DNA from: Clostridia bacterium
Lineage (GTDB): Bacteria > Bacillota_A > Clostridia > Oscillospirales > CAG-272
Direction: 5' to 3'
Length of the DNA stretch: 8,107 nucleotides
Assembly: GCA_017630995.1 (NCBI GenBank)
Contig: JAGBUD010000023.1
Coordinates: 1-8,107 of the forward strand
The notes beneath the pieces are model-generated. The model worked only from the letters and a program-made list of their open reading frames with translations. It searched no databases and was not told where the DNA came from. A program made the position numbers and the translations under genes. Below are positions 1-6,158 of the stretch, one piece after another. Within the stretch, counting starts at the first letter, position 1. Each line of letters starts with the position of its first letter.

Positions 1-84
1 ATAGAAGACGAATATCCCGACCTGACCGTTGATATTTATGAAAGCGGACTTGAGGTTTACGACTATCTCGTTGCAATAGAATAA
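1..84 (+). CDS. C-terminal end of a FakA/YloV-type (DAK2-domain) fatty acid kinase, 5' truncated
   Basis: The open frame from base 1 to a TAA at 82-84 gives the last 27 residues of a protein whose start lies left of the window. The tail contains VDIYESGLEVYDYLVAIE, which resembles the C-terminal end of FakA/YloV family proteins (a short beta strand, then a G-x-x-x-Y-x-Y-x-x-x-x-E ending). FakA phosphorylates fatty acids bound to a FakB (DegV) partner to give acyl-phosphate. The neighbours support this: the stop is 10 bp before plsX, whose ribosome binding site starts in the stop codon, and a DegV gene follows. Only 27 residues are visible, so the assignment rests on the tail match plus context. 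No kinase or nucleotide-binding motif can be checked here. Confidence 0.6.
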   Translation: MEDEYPDLTVDIYESGLEVYDYLVAIE

Positions 85-94
85 GGAGATTTCT

Positions 95-1069
95 ATGAAC
101 ACTTACAAAATAGTTATAGACACAAAAGGCTCGGACAAGGGAGCCAAAACGGTCATAAAGGGAGCCGCAGAGGCTCTCGCGGCGCACGAATCACTCTCCG
201 TTCTTCTCGTTGGCGACGAGGAGCTTATAAAGGCAGAGGCACAAGCACTCGGTATGCCCCAAGACAGATACGAAATCCTTGACGCAAAGGACGAAATAAC
301 AAACTACGACAGCCCCGCCGTTGCACTCTTTCAAAAGCAGGACTCCTCACTTGTTAAGGCACTTGAAGCACTTTCGGCAAGAGATGACCTTTACGGTCTT
401 ATAACTGCGGGAAATACGGGTGCGGTTATTGCAGGCTCGGTAAGATATCTTCTCCGCGAGGACAGAGTCAGACCTGCGCTTGCCGCAGTTTTGCCCGCGT
501 CTGACGGAACGTTCACCTGCCTTGTTGATACGGGCGCAACGATAGACTGCCCCGCGTCAACTCTCGTTCACTTCGCTCATCTCGGCTCGGACTTTATGCA
601 GAGAATGTATAAAATTGAAAAGCCGCGCGTTGCGCTTCTCTCAAACGGAGCGGAGCCTACCAAGGGCAACAAGCTCGTTAAGGAAACACACGAGCTTTTA
701 AAGGCTGACACCGAAATCAACTTCGTTGGAAACGTTGAGGGCAACAACGCTCTTGCAGGAACTTGCGACGTCCTCGTTTGCGACGGATTTGCGGGAAATC
801 AGGTGCTCAAGGTTTCGGAAGGTATGGCAACGCGCCTTATCACCGACATAGTTAAGTATGCAAAGAAGACGCAGAACAACGATATAATGAAGCTTGCGGG
901 TCACTTGATGCAGACCTACGACCTCAGCTCTCTTGGCGGCGGAATAATTCTCGGAACGAAGAAGACCGTTATCAAGGCGAGAGGCTCATCGGGCGAGGCG
1001 GCAATCGTCAACATTTCGAGAATGCTTCTCAATCTTGCAGAAAACAAAGAGCTTTTTGCCGACAAATAA
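95..1069 (+). CDS. plsX: PlsX-type phosphate acyltransferase (divergent)
   Basis: A 324-residue protein, close to the usual PlsX length. PlsX makes acyl-phosphate from acyl-ACP and phosphate, or the reverse, at the membrane surface, feeding PlsY or accepting FakA product. Family landmarks run in order: DTKGSD near residue 10, YDSPAVAL, DSSLVKALEAL, ITAGNTGAVIAG, RPALAAVLP, a D-T-G-A strand, KGNKLVKETHELL, INFVGNVEG, DVLVCDGFAGNQVLK, a Gly-rich LSSLGGGIILG and VIKARGSS. The core AGNTGA, GNVEG and DGFxGN motifs are intact. Several usually invariant blocks differ: the common DAMGGD is DTKGSD, DVGAN is DTGAT, LLN-G-E is LLSNGAE and KAHGSSD is KARGSSG. The start is the ATG at 95, with AAGGAG at 83-88. 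No promoter separates it from the FakA-like gene, and degV follows after 36 bp with no terminator. PlsX family membership is secure. Whether it is the housekeeping enzyme or a specialised paralogue is open. Confidence 0.88.
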   Translation: MNTYKIVIDTKGSDKGAKTVIKGAAEALAAHESLSVLLVGDEELIKAEAQALGMPQDRYEILDAKDEITNYDSPAVALFQKQDSSLVKALEALSARDDLYGLITAGNTGAVIAGSVRYLLREDRVRPALAAVLPASDGTFTCLVDTGATIDCPASTLVHFAHLGSDFMQRMYKIEKPRVALLSNGAEPTKGNKLVKETHELLKADTEINFVGNVEGNNALAGTCDVLVCDGFAGNQVLKVSEGMATRLITDIVKYAKKTQNNDIMKLAGHLMQTYDLSSLGGGIILGTKKTVIKARGSSGEAAIVNISRMLLNLAENKELFADK

Positions 1070-1105
1070 ACAAATAAATTACCTAAATAAATAAGGAGAA
1101 ATATT

Positions 1106-2008
1106 ATGTCAAAAATCAAGATCCTCTGCACCTCGACAGGCTGCATTGAATACGGTCCCGAGAGATATCAAAAACTCGGTATAGGCATTATCAGAATACA
1201 TATGTTCTTTGAGGGAAAGGAATACCTCGAGGGCCCCGAGCTTGACCCCGTTAAGTTCTACGAGCGCCTTGAAACCATAGAGAACCCCAAGAACAATCTT
1301 CCCAAGACGGGAATGCCCACCGCGCTTGAAATCACATCTCATTTTGACAAGGCTATCGAAGAGGGATACGACGAAATAATCATATACTGCATTTCCTCAA
1401 AGCTTGGCGGAACGTATAACGAGCTTCGCCTTTTCGCAGAGCAGTACAAGGATAAGATAAAAATTCACGTTGTTGACACCAAGATTACCTGCTTTGCAGA
1501 GGGTTACCTCGCAATCAGAGCGGCGCAAATGGCAAACGAGGGAAAGACGAGCGAGGAAATCCTCAAAGAAAGCGCTTGGACAATTCGCCATCAGCGCTTT
1601 ATCGGAATGGACGCAAGACTCGACTACCTTATCTACAACGGCAGACTTAAGGGCGGAAAGGCATTTATGGGTCAGCTTCTCAAAATATGCCCCCTCCTTA
1701 ACTTCAACCAAGAGGGCGAGTGCGCCGCGCTTGAGAGTATAAGAACTCCCAAAAAGGCTCTTATGAGAACTTGCGAATACCTCCTTGAGCTTATAGGCGA
1801 CCGCAAGCCCGAGGATTACGTGCTCTTCCACGTTTATACGGGCCCCAAATACATCGAAATGCTCAAGGAAATGGAAGAGAAATACGGCATCAAGACAAAC
1901 CACGAGGACGTTATTATGTCACCGGTCAGCGGCTGCCACAACGGCCCTTGGCTCGCAGGATACGAAATAGTTTTCCTCCGCAGAGAAGACGAGTCGCTTG
2001 ATGACTGA
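1106..2008 (+). CDS. DegV family protein, FakB-type fatty acid-binding protein
   Basis: A 300-residue DegV-fold protein. FakB proteins of this family bind a fatty acid, present its carboxylate to FakA for phosphorylation and carry the acyl-phosphate to PlsX. Visible landmarks are an N-terminal strand ending CTSTG (residues 8-12), TGMPT (68-72, matching the TSQP ligand loop), CISSKLGGTYNE (95-106, matching the SSxxSGSY fatty-acid loop), VVDTK (122-126), LDYLIYNGRLKGG (172-184), a KICPLLNF strand, RTPKKA and a C-terminal SGCHNGPWLAGY (275-286). H278 appears to match the conserved carboxylate-contacting histidine of FakB. The usual TDST start motif is altered to CTST, losing the Asp. The start ATG at 1106 has AGGAG at 1094-1098. 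It lies between plsX and the GNAT gene in one operon and overlaps the next gene. Fold and family are secure. Fatty acid binding is inferred from family and neighbours. Confidence 0.88.
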   Translation: MSKIKILCTSTGCIEYGPERYQKLGIGIIRIHMFFEGKEYLEGPELDPVKFYERLETIENPKNNLPKTGMPTALEITSHFDKAIEEGYDEIIIYCISSKLGGTYNELRLFAEQYKDKIKIHVVDTKITCFAEGYLAIRAAQMANEGKTSEEILKESAWTIRHQRFIGMDARLDYLIYNGRLKGGKAFMGQLLKICPLLNFNQEGECAALESIRTPKKALMRTCEYLLELIGDRKPEDYVLFHVYTGPKYIEMLKEMEEKYGIKTNHEDVIMSPVSGCHNGPWLAGYEIVFLRREDESLDD

Positions 2009-3131
2009 TATGATAACTGTAAGAGAGGTTAGCGGGAAGCGCGACCAAAAGGCGTTTATCGAATTTCCGCTCAAGCTCTATAAGGATTGTCCCTATTTCG
2101 TTCCCCCGCTTTATTCAATGGAAAAAAAGCTTTTTTCGCAAGAGGAAAGCAACAGAAAATACGAATCGGTATTCTTTCTTGCCGAAAAGGACGGCAAAAC
2201 CGTCGGAAGAATCCAAGGCCACATCTCGAAGGACTCGAAAAGCGGAGGAGAGATTCGATTCACGAGATTCGACTCGGTCGATGACGTTAACGTCAGTCGC
2301 GCTCTTTTCGGAGCGCTCGAGGATTGGGCACGCACAAAAAACAAGACCACAATCAGCGGCCCTCTCGGCTACAGAGGCCTTGACAGAGTCGGTGTTTTGG
2401 TTGAGGGATTTGATGAAAACGCAACCTTTACAGAGTGGTATAACTACGAATATTACGCTAAACTGATGGAGGATTTCGGCTTTAAAAAGGATTACGATTG
2501 GCTCGAATTTGAATTGAAGGCTCCCAAAAACAAAAACGAGCTTCTTGAAAAGATGGAAAGAAGAACGCTTGAGCTAAACAAGCTTCACGTAGCGGACTCC
2601 TCTCTTCCCCGCCGAAAATACATCAAAAAATATTCGGAAGCGTTTTTCGATTGCCTAAAGGCTTGCGGAGCCTTGCAGCACCTAACGCCAGCCGAGCAGC
2701 GCGAGCTTGTTATAAGCTTTTACCCGCTGATAAAACCGAAATTCGCAGTTCTTATTTGCGACGAAAACGAGAAAATCGTTGCGTTCGGACTCTCTTTCCC
2801 ATCCATAGGCCCTGCGCTTAAAAAGAGCCACGGAAGACTTACGCTTCCCGCTATAAAAAAGATTTCCAAGATTTTGAGAAAACCGCGGATTATGGACCTT
2901 GGACTTATCGCAGTACGCCCCGAGTATCAGAATATGGGCGTTAACGCTGTGCTTGTAAACAGAACCATTCGTTTGCTTAACGAAAAAACGGTTGAAAGCT
3001 GCGAAACCAACCTCAACCTCGAAACGAACGATTCCCTCATAGCGCAGTGGAAATTTATGGCCGCAAGACAACACAAACGCAGAAGAGCATACACAAAAAC
3101 TATAGAAACGGAGAACATTCAAAATGTTTGA
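2001..3131 (+). CDS. YghO-like GNAT-fold protein, candidate acyltransferase
   Basis: A 376-residue protein resembling the YghO-like group of GNAT-fold proteins, whose substrates are poorly known. Landmarks (numbered from the ATG at 2001) are FPLKLYKDCPYFVPPL near 22-37, FFLAEKDGKTVGRIQGHI (58-75, a GNAT-like strand pair), ALFGALEDWA (101-110), SGPLGY (119-124), GVLVEGFDEN (131-140), WYNYEYYAKLMEDFGF (146-161), and a C-terminal half with LGLIAVRPEYQNMGVNAVL (300-318), the place where GNAT enzymes bind the pantetheine arm. No signal peptide or membrane segment is seen; the C-terminal tail is basic (KRRR near 359-362). The start is uncertain. ATG 2001 overlaps degV by 8 bp, TTG 1998 is just before it, and ATG 2010 sits one base after the degV stop. 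None has a clear ribosome binding site, so coupled translation is likely. The ACP gene overlaps its 3' end. An acyl-ACP-dependent transfer role is inference from context. Confidence 0.8.
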   Translation: MTDMITVREVSGKRDQKAFIEFPLKLYKDCPYFVPPLYSMEKKLFSQEESNRKYESVFFLAEKDGKTVGRIQGHISKDSKSGGEIRFTRFDSVDDVNVSRALFGALEDWARTKNKTTISGPLGYRGLDRVGVLVEGFDENATFTEWYNYEYYAKLMEDFGFKKDYDWLEFELKAPKNKNELLEKMERRTLELNKLHVADSSLPRRKYIKKYSEAFFDCLKACGALQHLTPAEQRELVISFYPLIKPKFAVLICDENEKIVAFGLSFPSIGPALKKSHGRLTLPAIKKISKILRKPRIMDLGLIAVRPEYQNMGVNAVLVNRTIRLLNEKTVESCETNLNLETNDSLIAQWKFMAARQHKRRRAYTKTIETENIQNV

Positions 3132-3345
3132 AAATCTTGTTAAAATAATTCACAGAATACTCCCTGACATAGATACCTCAACGGTTACTATGGACACAAA
3201 GCTCAAGGAAGACCTCGGATTTGATTCCCTTTCAATGATGATGATGGCAATGGAGCTTGAGGATTCATACGGATTCAAGTTCAAAGAATTCGTTAAATTT
3301 GACACGGTTGGTGAGGTTTGCGCCTACCTTGACAGCAGAATCTGA
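3124..3345 (+). CDS. Acyl carrier protein
   Basis: A 73-residue acidic helical protein of ordinary ACP length. It shows the phosphopantetheine attachment motif LGFDSLSM with the modifiable serine at residue 35, a preceding DTKLKEDLG segment, and a helix II followed by the typical ELEDSYGFKF. Helix II is unusually rich in methionine (M38-M41 and M43), encoded by four tandem ATG codons at 3235-3246. The protein would be converted to holo-form by a phosphopantetheinyl transferase encoded elsewhere and would carry acyl chains as thioesters. The ATG at 3124 lies inside the last codons of the GNAT gene (8 bp overlap), with GGAG at 3110-3113. An intrinsic terminator follows directly, so this is the last gene of the lipid operon. 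It sits with FakA, PlsX, FakB and an acyltransferase-like gene but no fab elongation genes, which suggests a dedicated carrier rather than the main fatty-acid-synthesis ACP. That is not proven. Confidence 0.9.
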   Translation: MFENLVKIIHRILPDIDTSTVTMDTKLKEDLGFDSLSMMMMAMELEDSYGFKFKEFVKFDTVGEVCAYLDSRI

Positions 3346-3355
3346 TAACGGATTA

Positions 3356-3391
3356 AAATTGCGGAGAAAGACTCTCCGCAATTTCCTTTTT
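3356..3391 (+). terminator. Intrinsic terminator of the lipid operon
   Basis: A perfect 12-bp stem (3356-3367 paired with 3373-3384) has a GC-rich core, GCGGAGA/TCTCCGC, and a 5-base loop AAGAC. It is followed by CC and TTTTT at 3387-3391. It begins 10 bp after the ACP stop codon and lies upstream of the next promoter, so it marks the end of the fakA-plsX-degV-GNAT-ACP unit. Confidence 0.9.
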
Positions 3392-3405
3392 CCGCATTAT
3401 ATTTA

Positions 3406-3434
3406 TTGACTTTGAAATTGCTTTGTGATAAAAT
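3406..3434 (+). promoter_or_regulatory. Sigma-A promoter for the PHP phosphatase-eutH unit
   Basis: The -35 element TTGACT (3406-3411) is separated by exactly 17 bp from a -10 element TAAAAT (3429-3434). A TG two bases further upstream (3426-3427) makes an extended -10. Transcription would start around 3441, giving a leader of about 20-25 bases before the ATG at 3464. The position just after a strong terminator fits a separate transcription unit. No operator is evident in the short leader. Confidence 0.8.
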
Positions 3435-3463
3435 AAATTCACGAATTTAACGCGAGGTTCAAA

Positions 3464-4276
3464 ATGATATATAAACAGAATTTGCACACACACTCAACCT
3501 TTTGCGATGGAAAGGATACACCGCGCGAAATGGCAGAGGAGGCGATAAAGCGCGGGTTTGATTCCCTAGGCTTTTCTATGCATTCATACGTTTCCGCATC
3601 AAAGCTCGGAATAACTCCAGAAAGGATAGAAGCCTTTAAAAAAGAAATCCCGAAGCTCAAAGAGGAATTTTCGGGCAAGCTCGAAATTTTTATGGGAATG
3701 GAATACGACCTGCTCTCCGACTGCTCACCCGAGGGATACGATTACACATTGGCGGCAGTTCACTATCTTAATACCGATATTGGAAAACGCGGATTTGATA
3801 TAAGCCTTGATGGAACGGTGAATTATATAAACACCTGCTTTGGCGGCGACGCAATGCGCTTTGCAAAGGCATATTACGAGCAGCTCGCAGATGCCGAAAG
3901 CTACGGAAAGTTTGACATCATCGCCCATTTCGATATTTTGACAAAAAATAACGAGCTGGGAAAGTTTCTCGACACCTCGACAAAGGAATATCTCGATCTT
4001 GCATTTTCAGCAGCTGATGCCTTGAAGGGCAAGATTCCGTTCTTTGAAGTTAACACGGGTGCGGTGGCGCGCGGATACCGAAGCTCGCTTTATCCGCAAA
4101 TTGAAATTTTGAAACGCTTAAAGGAGCTTGGATTTGGCGTTACGATAAGCTCTGATTGCCACAACAAACTATTCCTCGACTACTATTTTGACGAGGCGAG
4201 AGAATACTTGATTGCGGCGGGATTTAAATCCAAGGTCATTCTTACAAGCGGCGGATTTCGGGAGGTTGCTCTATGA
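3464..4276 (+). CDS. PHP-family phosphatase, histidinol-phosphatase (HisK/HisJ) type
   Basis: A 270-residue PHP-domain metallophosphoesterase of the class that includes histidinol phosphatase, which removes phosphate from L-histidinol phosphate in histidine synthesis. The trinuclear metal ligand set is visible in order: H8 and H10 (NLHTHS), H40 (SMHS), E80 (GMEYD), H100 (AVHYL), H155 (IAHFD), and D231 with H233 (SSDCH). E195 lies in EVNTG. The length fits the family and the site looks complete, so the enzyme should be active. The start ATG at 3464 has GAGGT at 3454-3458 and is the first gene after a clear promoter. Its stop overlaps the eutH start as ATGA. No other his gene is visible, and PHP phosphatases vary in substrate, so histidinol phosphate is the best guess by family while the permease partner leaves another phosphomonoester possible. 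Confidence 0.85.
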   Translation: MIYKQNLHTHSTFCDGKDTPREMAEEAIKRGFDSLGFSMHSYVSASKLGITPERIEAFKKEIPKLKEEFSGKLEIFMGMEYDLLSDCSPEGYDYTLAAVHYLNTDIGKRGFDISLDGTVNYINTCFGGDAMRFAKAYYEQLADAESYGKFDIIAHFDILTKNNELGKFLDTSTKEYLDLAFSAADALKGKIPFFEVNTGAVARGYRSSLYPQIEILKRLKELGFGVTISSDCHNKLFLDYYFDEAREYLIAAGFKSKVILTSGGFREVAL

Positions 4277-5361
4277 ATCCACTAACCGCCGTTATGCTCG
4301 CCTTTGCCCTGCTCGGTGCGTTTGACAGAATAATAGGAAACAAGCTCGGGCTCGGCAAGGAATTTGAGCGAGGCTTCAATCTCCTAGGCCCTATGGCGCT
4401 CTCAATGGTGGGTATGATAATTATAGCCCCCGCAATCGGAGAGTGGCTTATGCCCGTCTTTGAGGGCTTCTATTCGATTTTTCATATCGACCCATCTATA
4501 ATTCCCGCCTCAATTTTCGCAAACGATATGGGCGGCACGCCCCTTTCGATGACCGTTATGAAAAGCGAGGAAATCGGAATGTATAACACCCTTGTGGTTT
4601 CATCTATTATGGGCGCCGTCATTTCATACACAATTCCCTTTGGCGCCGGAATTGTAAATAAAAGTCAACATAAGGAGCTGTTTTTCGGTTTCCTTTGCGG
4701 CATTGTGGCAATTCCTATCGGCTGCTTCTTTGGCGGCATAGCTCTCGGACTCTCAATTCCCGCGTTGCTTTTGAATCTTTTGCCCTTACTCCTGCTCTCT
4801 CTTATAATCGTTCTCGGGCTGATTTTTATACCCGATATATGCGTTACCGTTTTCAGAGTTTTCGGATTTCTTATGAAAGCGCTCATAACCATTGGACTTG
4901 CAATCGGTATTTTCACCGCACTCACCGGAATCGTGGTGTTTGAAAAGTTTGAAAGCATAAACGAGGGCGCGAGAATTTGCTTTAATGCGAGCATAACACT
5001 TGCGGGCGCATTCCCGCTTATGTTCGTTATATCGAAGATACTAAAAAAGCCGATGTCGGCTATAGGCAAAAAAATCGGAATAAACGCAACGTCTGCAGTT
5101 TGCCTGCTCCCCAATCTCGTTACAAACGCAACGACCTTTGGTATGATGGCGGATATGGACAAGCGCGGACTCGTGTTAAATTCCGCGCTCACCGTTACAG
5201 TTGCTTTCGTTTTCGGAAGTCATCTCGGATTTACTATGGCATACGACGAGCGTTACGTTTTGCCGATGATAATTGCAAAGCTCACGTCGGGCGTTATTGC
5301 CGTTGCGCTCGTGCTTCTTATTTACAAGGACAAGAGTGAAATCAAAACCGAAAAAGCCTAA
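4273..5361 (+). CDS. eutH: EutH-type ethanolamine permease
   Basis: A 362-residue, strongly hydrophobic protein with roughly nine to eleven predicted membrane segments, somewhat shorter than enterobacterial EutH (about 400). EutH family members carry ethanolamine across the cytoplasmic membrane. Recognisable blocks are FALLGAFDRIIGNKLGLGKE (11-30), FERGFNLLGPMALSMVGMI (31-49), IFANDMGGTPLSM (81-93, the signature of the family), IPFGAGIVNK, IPDICVTVFRVFGF, ITLAGAFPLMFVISKILKKP, NATSAVCLLPNLVTNATTFGMM (in parts, 271-292) and FGSHLGFTMAYD (314-325). The start ATG at 4273 overlaps the phosphatase stop and has GGGAGG at 4260-4265. It is a solitary eutH: no ethanolamine ammonia-lyase, microcompartment shell or EutV/W regulator gene lies nearby. 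In such orphan settings the cargo could be ethanolamine for other use or a related amine. The family call is secure; the substrate is inferred. Confidence 0.88.
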   Translation: MNPLTAVMLAFALLGAFDRIIGNKLGLGKEFERGFNLLGPMALSMVGMIIIAPAIGEWLMPVFEGFYSIFHIDPSIIPASIFANDMGGTPLSMTVMKSEEIGMYNTLVVSSIMGAVISYTIPFGAGIVNKSQHKELFFGFLCGIVAIPIGCFFGGIALGLSIPALLLNLLPLLLLSLIIVLGLIFIPDICVTVFRVFGFLMKALITIGLAIGIFTALTGIVVFEKFESINEGARICFNASITLAGAFPLMFVISKILKKPMSAIGKKIGINATSAVCLLPNLVTNATTFGMMADMDKRGLVLNSALTVTVAFVFGSHLGFTMAYDERYVLPMIIAKLTSGVIAVALVLLIYKDKSEIKTEKA

Positions 5362-5374
5362 AGTTACATAAAGA

Positions 5375-5427
5375 AAAAGGTGGATATATAAGATTTTCGT
5401 CTTACGTATCCGCCTTTTGTTTTTATT
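5375..5427. terminator. Bidirectional intrinsic terminator between eutH and the phosphodiesterase gene
   Basis: A 19-position inverted repeat pairs 5375-5393 with 5400-5418 around the 6-base loop TTTTCG. It has two G-U wobbles and one A-C mismatch when read on the + strand. The + side continues into TTTTGTTTTTATT (5415-5427) and the - side into a T-rich run (complement of 5371-5378). It starts 13 bp after the eutH stop and 4 bp after the stop of the convergent - strand gene, so it can end transcription from both sides. Confidence 0.85.
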
Positions 5428-6142
5428 CGAGAATGTTGGTCGTTATAAAGTCAACGCCCCACTCGGCAAGTCTTTCTCCGTCTTCCTTTTCGTTTACCGT
5501 CCAGCAGTTTACCTTCATACCGAGGCTATGGAAAAGAGCGATGTTTTCCCTTGTGAGCGAGTTATAATAAACGTCAACGTCAAGGCGCGCGGCTCTCGCG
5601 CGCTCGATATTCTCCTCGTTCACTTCCTTGAAAAGATACTGCGCCGACTGATTTGGCAATATATCGCGAAGCTTTATGAGATTATCGTAGCAGAAGGATA
5701 TAAAGGTTACGTTATCGAGATATACATAGGATTTTATTATTTCAACGATAGCCGAAATCTCCTCCTCGGTAAAGTCAGTTTTAAGCTCAAGCACGCAATG
5801 CTTTTCATACTTCTTGCATATGCTTACGTAATTTTCAAGGCTCGGAGCACGCAAATCCGAGCGACCCTTTGTTTCGTCCTTGTCGAAAAGCACAACGCTC
5901 TGCGTGACGGCAAGCGACACCGTTTCAACGTTCAAATCCTCGCCCGCAACGCGCTTCATGCTTTCGTCGTGAATTACGACAAATTTTCCGTCAAGTGTTC
6001 TGTGAATATCGGTTTCAATTCCGTAATAAGAGCGATTGCCCGCGGCAACGAATGCGGAATTCGTGTTTTCCTTTTCAAGCCCCGAAAGACCTCTGTGCGC
6101 TACCACGAGAGTGTTTTGACTGTTAAACTTTACCGTATTCAT
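5423..6142 (-). CDS. Glycerophosphodiester phosphodiesterase (GDPD)
   Basis: A 239-residue TIM-barrel GDPD of ordinary length for cytoplasmic bacterial forms. The enzyme hydrolyses glycerophosphodiesters (from deacylated phospholipids) to glycerol 3-phosphate and the head-group alcohol, using a divalent metal. The catalytic set is present: H16-R17-G18, E25-N26-T27, E43 and D45 in GIETDIH, H58-D59, E119 and K121 in LELK, and the C-terminal CWTVN (213-217) and GVDFITTN. No signal peptide or membrane segment is visible, so it should act in the cytoplasm. The start at 6142 is supported by a GGGGGAAG ribosome binding site (6146-6153 on the - strand). It lies 16 bp downstream of a Gfo/Idh/MocA oxidoreductase gene, with no terminator between, so the two are probably co-transcribed. 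The family call is secure; the particular head group is unknown. Confidence 0.92.
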   Translation of the reverse strand: MNTVKFNSQNTLVVAHRGLSGLEKENTNSAFVAAGNRSYYGIETDIHRTLDGKFVVIHDESMKRVAGEDLNVETVSLAVTQSVVLFDKDETKGRSDLRAPSLENYVSICKKYEKHCVLELKTDFTEEEISAIVEIIKSYVYLDNVTFISFCYDNLIKLRDILPNQSAQYLFKEVNEENIERARAARLDVDVYYNSLTRENIALFHSLGMKVNCWTVNEKEDGERLAEWGVDFITTNILE

Positions 6143-6158
6143 AAACTTCCCCCGTTAA

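Noticed and set aside
1397..1903. 168-codon - strand frame inside degV
   Set aside because: Antisense shadow of a DegV protein with all family motifs; no start signals.
4665..5192. 175-codon - strand frame inside eutH
   Set aside because: Complement of membrane-segment codons; no independent support, and eutH motifs run through the whole region.
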